Below the pieces are notes generated by a model. It was not told the DNA's origin. It made no database searches and worked only from the letters and a program-made list of their open reading frames with translations. The position numbers were made by a program, and so were the translations under genes. Positions 7,177 to 10,205 of a stretch of DNA of 10,205 nucleotides are shown in pieces (the first letter of the stretch is position 1; each line of letters starts with the position of its first letter). The stretch is from Podila epigama (lineage: Eukaryota > Mortierellomycota > Mortierellomycetes > Mortierellales > Mortierellaceae): the NCBI GenBank assembly GCA_015679605.1, contig JAAAVE010000710.1:1-10205 (forward strand). The letters are read 5' to 3'.

Positions 7177-8073
7177 GCACAGGTTTATTTTGCCATTGCG
7201 GTTATCATTTTGTTCATCATCAGTTGTCCTTTTCATACTGTCCTTTTATATTTATCTTTTGTCTTTTGTCTTTTCTTTTTCTTTTCTTTTTTCTTTCTGC
7301 TTCTCCTACCCACGCTCATCAACAGCAACAGCAACAACAGCGACAGCATCAACAGACAACAGCAGCAATTGCAATTGCAACAGACAACAGACAACTTCCA
7401 CTTCCACTTCACCTTTTGTTCTTTTGCTATTGCTCTTGTTCTTGTTCTTCTTTGCTTCTTTGTTTTCTTTGTTTTCTTTACCTTCCATCTTTCCATCTTT
7501 CCATCCTTCCATCCACCCGTCCACCCGTCCACCCGCTTATCCCATCCCACTCGTTATCCCATCCATCTCTCCCATCCACCCACCCTCTGTCTGTCACACC
7601 CCATCACGCTCACACACAGCATACAGCATACAGCAGCATATAGCATACAGCTATACATCATCCTATCCAAACGGCACCTCATCCAAATCATATCCAGGCA
7701 CAGGCACAGGCGCATAAACACAAAACACACACACACCACACACACTCTCTTTCTTTCTTTCCAACCGACTTGATCCCACCCCATTCCATCCACTCATTCA
7801 TTCTTCCATTCGTTCACTCATTCATTCAGTCACTCATTCACATTCATATTCATTCCTCACTCTTCCTCCACCTGTCAACCCCCACCCAACACGTTACGAT
7901 CACCCCCACCAACACTCATACCAAGAGATAAATTTATACAGCACAAAGGAAAGAAGCAAAGAAGAAAAAAAAAAGACATACACACATACATCATTCGCGC
8001 ACACACAAATACATACAATCATACATACATTCATACACACAAGAGAACTATACACTCGACGTAGACCGTAAAG
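7177..8073 (+). promoter_or_regulatory. ATG-free, G-poor promoter and leader region of the GT2 gene
   Basis: No ATG occurs on the plus strand for 897 nt before the GT2 start codon, although CAT (ATG on the other strand) is very frequent. By hand count G makes up only about 9% of 7261-8070. The stretch goes from T-rich (7225-7310) through CAG/CAA-rich, CATC/CATTCA-repeat and finally ACATAC-rich sequence. ATAAATTTAT at 7928-7937 is a TATA-like element about 140 nt upstream of the ATG, close to the 135-nt spacing seen for the secreted-protein gene. Whether the whole stretch is transcribed leader or mainly promoter cannot be told from sequence. Confidence 0.5.
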
Positions 8074-10026
8074 ATGGTAAGCCATATCTTTCAACCTTTC
8101 TTTTTTTATGACAACACCTTCATTGCATCGTCTTATTATTTCTATTATTCCAAGAACAAACAAAACAAAAAAACTAACAATTGCAATGACACTATCACTT
8201 TACAGCTCTACTTGACAAAGGACTTGTTACCAGTGTTCGTGCCATTGGGCGTCATTGGCTTTTATCGGTACTTGTGGTTCATCATCAAACTCGTCGCCTA
8301 CTTCTTTTATCGCCCCATGATGCCAAAGGAGAACCCGACCTACAGACCAGAGTACGACGTCACCATCATCGTCCCCACCATCGATGCCGGTGAAGAGTTC
8401 AAGGAGGCTGCTCACTCTTGGCTCCTCAACAACCCAAAGGAAATCATCATCATCACAGAAACCAAAATGCGTGAACCTCTTCAGGAACTCGCAAACTCTG
8501 TCGACCCAACTCGCATCCGCGTCCTCACCGTCCCAAAGGCCAACAAACGTCTTCAAATGGTCGAGGGCATCCGCAACACCACCTCGGAAATCATCGTCTT
8601 TGCGGACGATGACGCCATCTGGACCCCCACCTGCCTCCAGTACATCCTCGCCTGCTTCGAAGACCCCAACATGGGCGGCGTCGGCACCTCCCAAACCGTC
8701 AAATCCGTCGGTCGCTTCCAAACCGTCTGGGAGGTCCTCGCCGGATTCCGACTCACCATTCGCAACATCGAAATCGCCGCATCGACTCACATTGACGGTG
8801 GTGTCTGCTGTCTCTCTGGTCGTACAGCTGCTTACCGTACCTGCATCCTCCAGGACCCTCAATTCCAATATCAATTCACGCACGACTTTTGGCTTGGAAA
8901 GTACCCACTCAACTCGGGTGACGACAAGTTTCTGACACGCTGGATGGTTTATCATGGCTGGAACACCTACGTCCAAATCTGCAAAGAAGCCGAACTCCTC
9001 TCCACCTTCAAAAACAACTGGCGCTTTGTCAAACAAGTCCTCCGCTGGACCCGCAACACCTGGCGTTCCGACTTTCGCTCACTCTTCACAGAACGCAAGA
9101 TCTGGTCTCGTCACCCTTACGTCGCTTTTACAATGATCGACAAGATCTTTAACCCCATTACTTTGCTCTCAGGTCCTATCTCGGTGCTCGTCATGGCTCT
9201 CCAAGACGAGTTCCATCTGCCCATCTGGGATATTGTCATTTCTTATATTGTCTGGCTCATGATGACCCGTGTCGTCAAGCTTCTCCCTCATCTGTTCAAA
9301 CGACCTCAGGATCTTATCTGGGTGCCCGCTTTCCTCATCTTTGGTTACTACTTTGCCATCATGAAAATCTATGCCCTCTTCACTCTCCACGAGGTAGGAT
9401 GGGGCACTCGCGCTGGTATCGACCAAACGCCTGCAGAAATGGCTCAAGAAAAGGAGAAACAGGCCCTTGAGCAACAACAACAACAACAACAGCAACAACA
9501 ACAACGTCAACAACATGGTCAAGGTGAAAAATCGTTTGAAGGTGGACATGGCCCAGAAGCACAGGCTGCACTTGCTGCCGCTGCTGCTGCTGCGACACAT
9601 TACGAACAACAGCAACAAGAACAGCAACAACGCGGATTCCAACCACCGTTTGCTGGTCATGACATTCAGAGACCTGATTCACCAGGCACTACACAATTGA
9701 TTCATCACTTTAGTCAACAGCAACAACAACAGCAGCAGCAAGAGCAAGAGCGACAACCTTCATCAAGTCGTCTCGGCAACAGCAGTCATTTACACGAGAT
9801 TGATGCGGATGGTTATGAGGATGAAGAAGAGTACGAGTACAACCAAGATGATGAACTCACTCAATACTTTGCTCAATCGGATGCAGTCCTTGCAGACATG
9901 TACGCCTCGAATGATGCGTCCTATGGCGAGCTCTATGGAGGACAAGGTCGTGTACCAGGCACAAGTGGTGGTGGTGACCACAACAACAATAGTCATAACA
10001 GCAATAACCGGGCTGGATACTTGTAA
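8074..10026 (+). CDS. Family 2 glycosyltransferase, hyaluronan-synthase-like (Cps1-type) membrane polysaccharide synthase
   Basis: I read the gene as 8074-8076 joined to 8206-10026, giving 607 aa (650 aa if the intron is retained). Numbering is for the spliced form. An N-terminal membrane segment (about 8-36) precedes a GT-A fold cytosolic domain with VTIIVPTIDAG at its start, ADDD (D135-D137, nucleotide-sugar/metal binding), SGRTAAYR (about 205-212), GDD (239-241, catalytic acidic region) and QVLRW (278-282, the Q-x-x-R-W motif of processive synthases). Three membrane segments follow (about 318-333, 339-361, 371-395), then GWGTR. This order matches hyaluronan synthases, chitin synthases and fungal Cps1/GT2 enzymes, which polymerise a sugar from UDP-sugar and extrude it. 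The product cannot be told from sequence. The tail (397-607) has two polyglutamine tracts, polyalanine, an acidic Glu/Asp/Tyr stretch and an Asn/Ser/His end, unusual for the family. Codons in the core strongly favour C in third position, but those in the tail do not. Confidence 0.9.
   Translation: MVSHIFQPFFFYDNTFIASSYYFYYSKNKQNKKTNNCNDTITLQLYLTKDLLPVFVPLGVIGFYRYLWFIIKLVAYFFYRPMMPKENPTYRPEYDVTIIVPTIDAGEEFKEAAHSWLLNNPKEIIIITETKMREPLQELANSVDPTRIRVLTVPKANKRLQMVEGIRNTTSEIIVFADDDAIWTPTCLQYILACFEDPNMGGVGTSQTVKSVGRFQTVWEVLAGFRLTIRNIEIAASTHIDGGVCCLSGRTAAYRTCILQDPQFQYQFTHDFWLGKYPLNSGDDKFLTRWMVYHGWNTYVQICKEAELLSTFKNNWRFVKQVLRWTRNTWRSDFRSLFTERKIWSRHPYVAFTMIDKIFNPITLLSGPISVLVMALQDEFHLPIWDIVISYIVWLMMTRVVKLLPHLFKRPQDLIWVPAFLIFGYYFAIMKIYALFTLHEVGWGTRAGIDQTPAEMAQEKEKQALEQQQQQQQQQQQRQQHGQGEKSFEGGHGPEAQAALAAAAAAATHYEQQQQEQQQRGFQPPFAGHDIQRPDSPGTTQLIHHFSQQQQQQQQQEQERQPSSSRLGNSSHLHEIDADGYEDEEEYEYNQDDELTQYFAQSDAVLADMYASNDASYGELYGGQGRVPGTSGGGDHNNNSHNSNNRAGYL
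8077..8205 (+). other. Intron directly after the GT2 start codon, in-frame and stop-free
   Basis: ATG is followed at once by the donor GTAAGC. A consensus CTAAC branch site (8174-8178) lies 27 nt before the acceptor TTTACAG. The 129-nt length is 43 codons and no stop occurs in frame, so retained and spliced forms both encode the full enzyme. Splicing gives M-LYLTKDLLPVF, a compact start leading into the first membrane segment, whereas retention adds a Phe/Tyr/Asn/Lys-rich stretch. Sites and base content (A/T-rich, unlike the C-rich core) favour a true intron. Confidence 0.75.
9472..9504 (+). repeat. Polyglutamine tract 1 in the GT2 tail (11 Q)
   Basis: Eleven glutamine codons, mostly CAA with an interrupting CAG, following residue E423 of the spliced protein. 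More glutamines follow after one arginine. The interruptions should make it more stable than the pure CAG run in the secreted-protein gene. Confidence 0.9.
9715..9741 (+). repeat. Polyglutamine tract 2 in the GT2 tail (9 Q)
   Basis: Nine mixed CAA/CAG glutamine codons between HHFS and a Glu/Gln/Arg patch. Further Q-rich clusters lie at 9607-9630. Confidence 0.9.
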
Positions 10027-10101
10027 CATATTTTCTAGAGTCTTTTATCTATTATTTTTTTTCTTAACTCCATTTTCATCCCAAGTTTATAATACATTTT
10101 G

Positions 10102-10149
10102 CTTTCACAGGTTAATTAAATGTTTGCGCACGGCGCAAAAAGGTGAAAG
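10102..10149 (+). other. Nested stem-loop candidate in the GT2 3' region
   Basis: TTTGCGC (10123-10129) and GCGCAAA (10133-10139) form a perfect 7-bp stem around ACG. Outside it, CTTTCAC (10102-10108) pairs perfectly with GTGAAAG (10143-10149). It starts 75 nt after the stop codon. It could be a 3'-UTR RNA structure or a DNA-level palindrome; no known family is recognised. Confidence 0.4.
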
Positions 10150-10155
10150 ATGACC

Positions 10156-10205
10156 TTTTTTTTTTTTTTTTTTAAAATTTAACAAAAAAAAAAAAAAAAA
10201 AAAAA
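10156..10205. other. T18 and A22 homopolymers at the window end
   Basis: Eighteen T, then AAAATTTAAC, then twenty-two A reaching the last base. The T and A runs are complementary and could fold back, but such a sequence is also where assemblies commonly stop. Confidence 0.6.

Noticed and set aside
7174-7773. Plus-strand frame starting MAQVYFAIAVIILFIIS, resembling a signal or membrane segment
   Set aside because: The apparent hydrophobic start comes from T-rich DNA, and the rest is a translation of CAG/CAA, CATC and CA repeats. Three overlapping frames are equally open here, as expected for repeats and not for a gene.
8227-9036. 269-codon open frame on the minus strand
   Set aside because: It is the antisense shadow of the GT2 catalytic core. 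The C-ending codon bias of the sense gene removes stops from that frame. The sense strand carries all family motifs.
10184-10205. Terminal A-run as a real poly(A) tail
   Set aside because: The window contains introns, promoters and genes on both strands, so it is genomic. The run at the last base more likely marks a contig end at a homopolymer.

Overview
This window looks like nuclear DNA of an early-diverging fungus, most likely Mucoromycota/Mortierellomycota. The taxonomic call is inference from gene content and style, not from a marker gene. The supporting signs are spliceosomal introns with fungal consensus sites (GTATGT/GTAAGC donors, CTAAC branch points, TAG/CAG acceptors), TATA boxes, AATAAA signals, a fungal hyaluronan-synthase-like GT2 enzyme, a tetraspanin, and very heavy microsatellite content outside genes. 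I see no prokaryotic operons, mobile element, tRNA, rRNA or CRISPR.

Layout. (1) 1-446: upstream region of gene 1, with a TATA box at 312-319 and two perfect inverted repeats. (2) 447-2117 (+): an intronless secreted low-complexity protein with a signal peptide, five Lys-Arg kexin sites and two separate tryptophan-bearing repeat blocks. It reads as a precursor cut into several peptides and is the least familiar object here. (3) 2118-2267: a short convergent 3' region with one polyadenylation signal for each strand. (4) 2268-4667 (-): a five-exon tetraspanin that I assembled by hand from splice sites (389 aa). It has four membrane spans, a CCG motif and an unusually long N-terminal cytosolic tail. 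(5) 4668-8073: a 3.4 kb divergent intergenic region packed with microsatellites. Its two ends, next to the tetraspanin and the GT2 gene, are G-poor, pyrimidine/CA-rich and free of ATG on the sense strand. (6) 8074-10026 (+): a family 2 glycosyltransferase with a polyglutamine/acidic tail and an intron placed directly after the ATG. (7) 10027-10205: its 3' region, with a nested stem-loop candidate, ending in T and A homopolymers that look like a contig end.

All three proteins are predicted to act at the cell surface or in the secretory route: a wall- or medium-directed peptide precursor, a plasma-membrane organiser, and a processive polysaccharide synthase. A shared role in surface or wall biology is a reasonable guess, but fungal neighbours are often unrelated and nothing in the sequence proves co-function.
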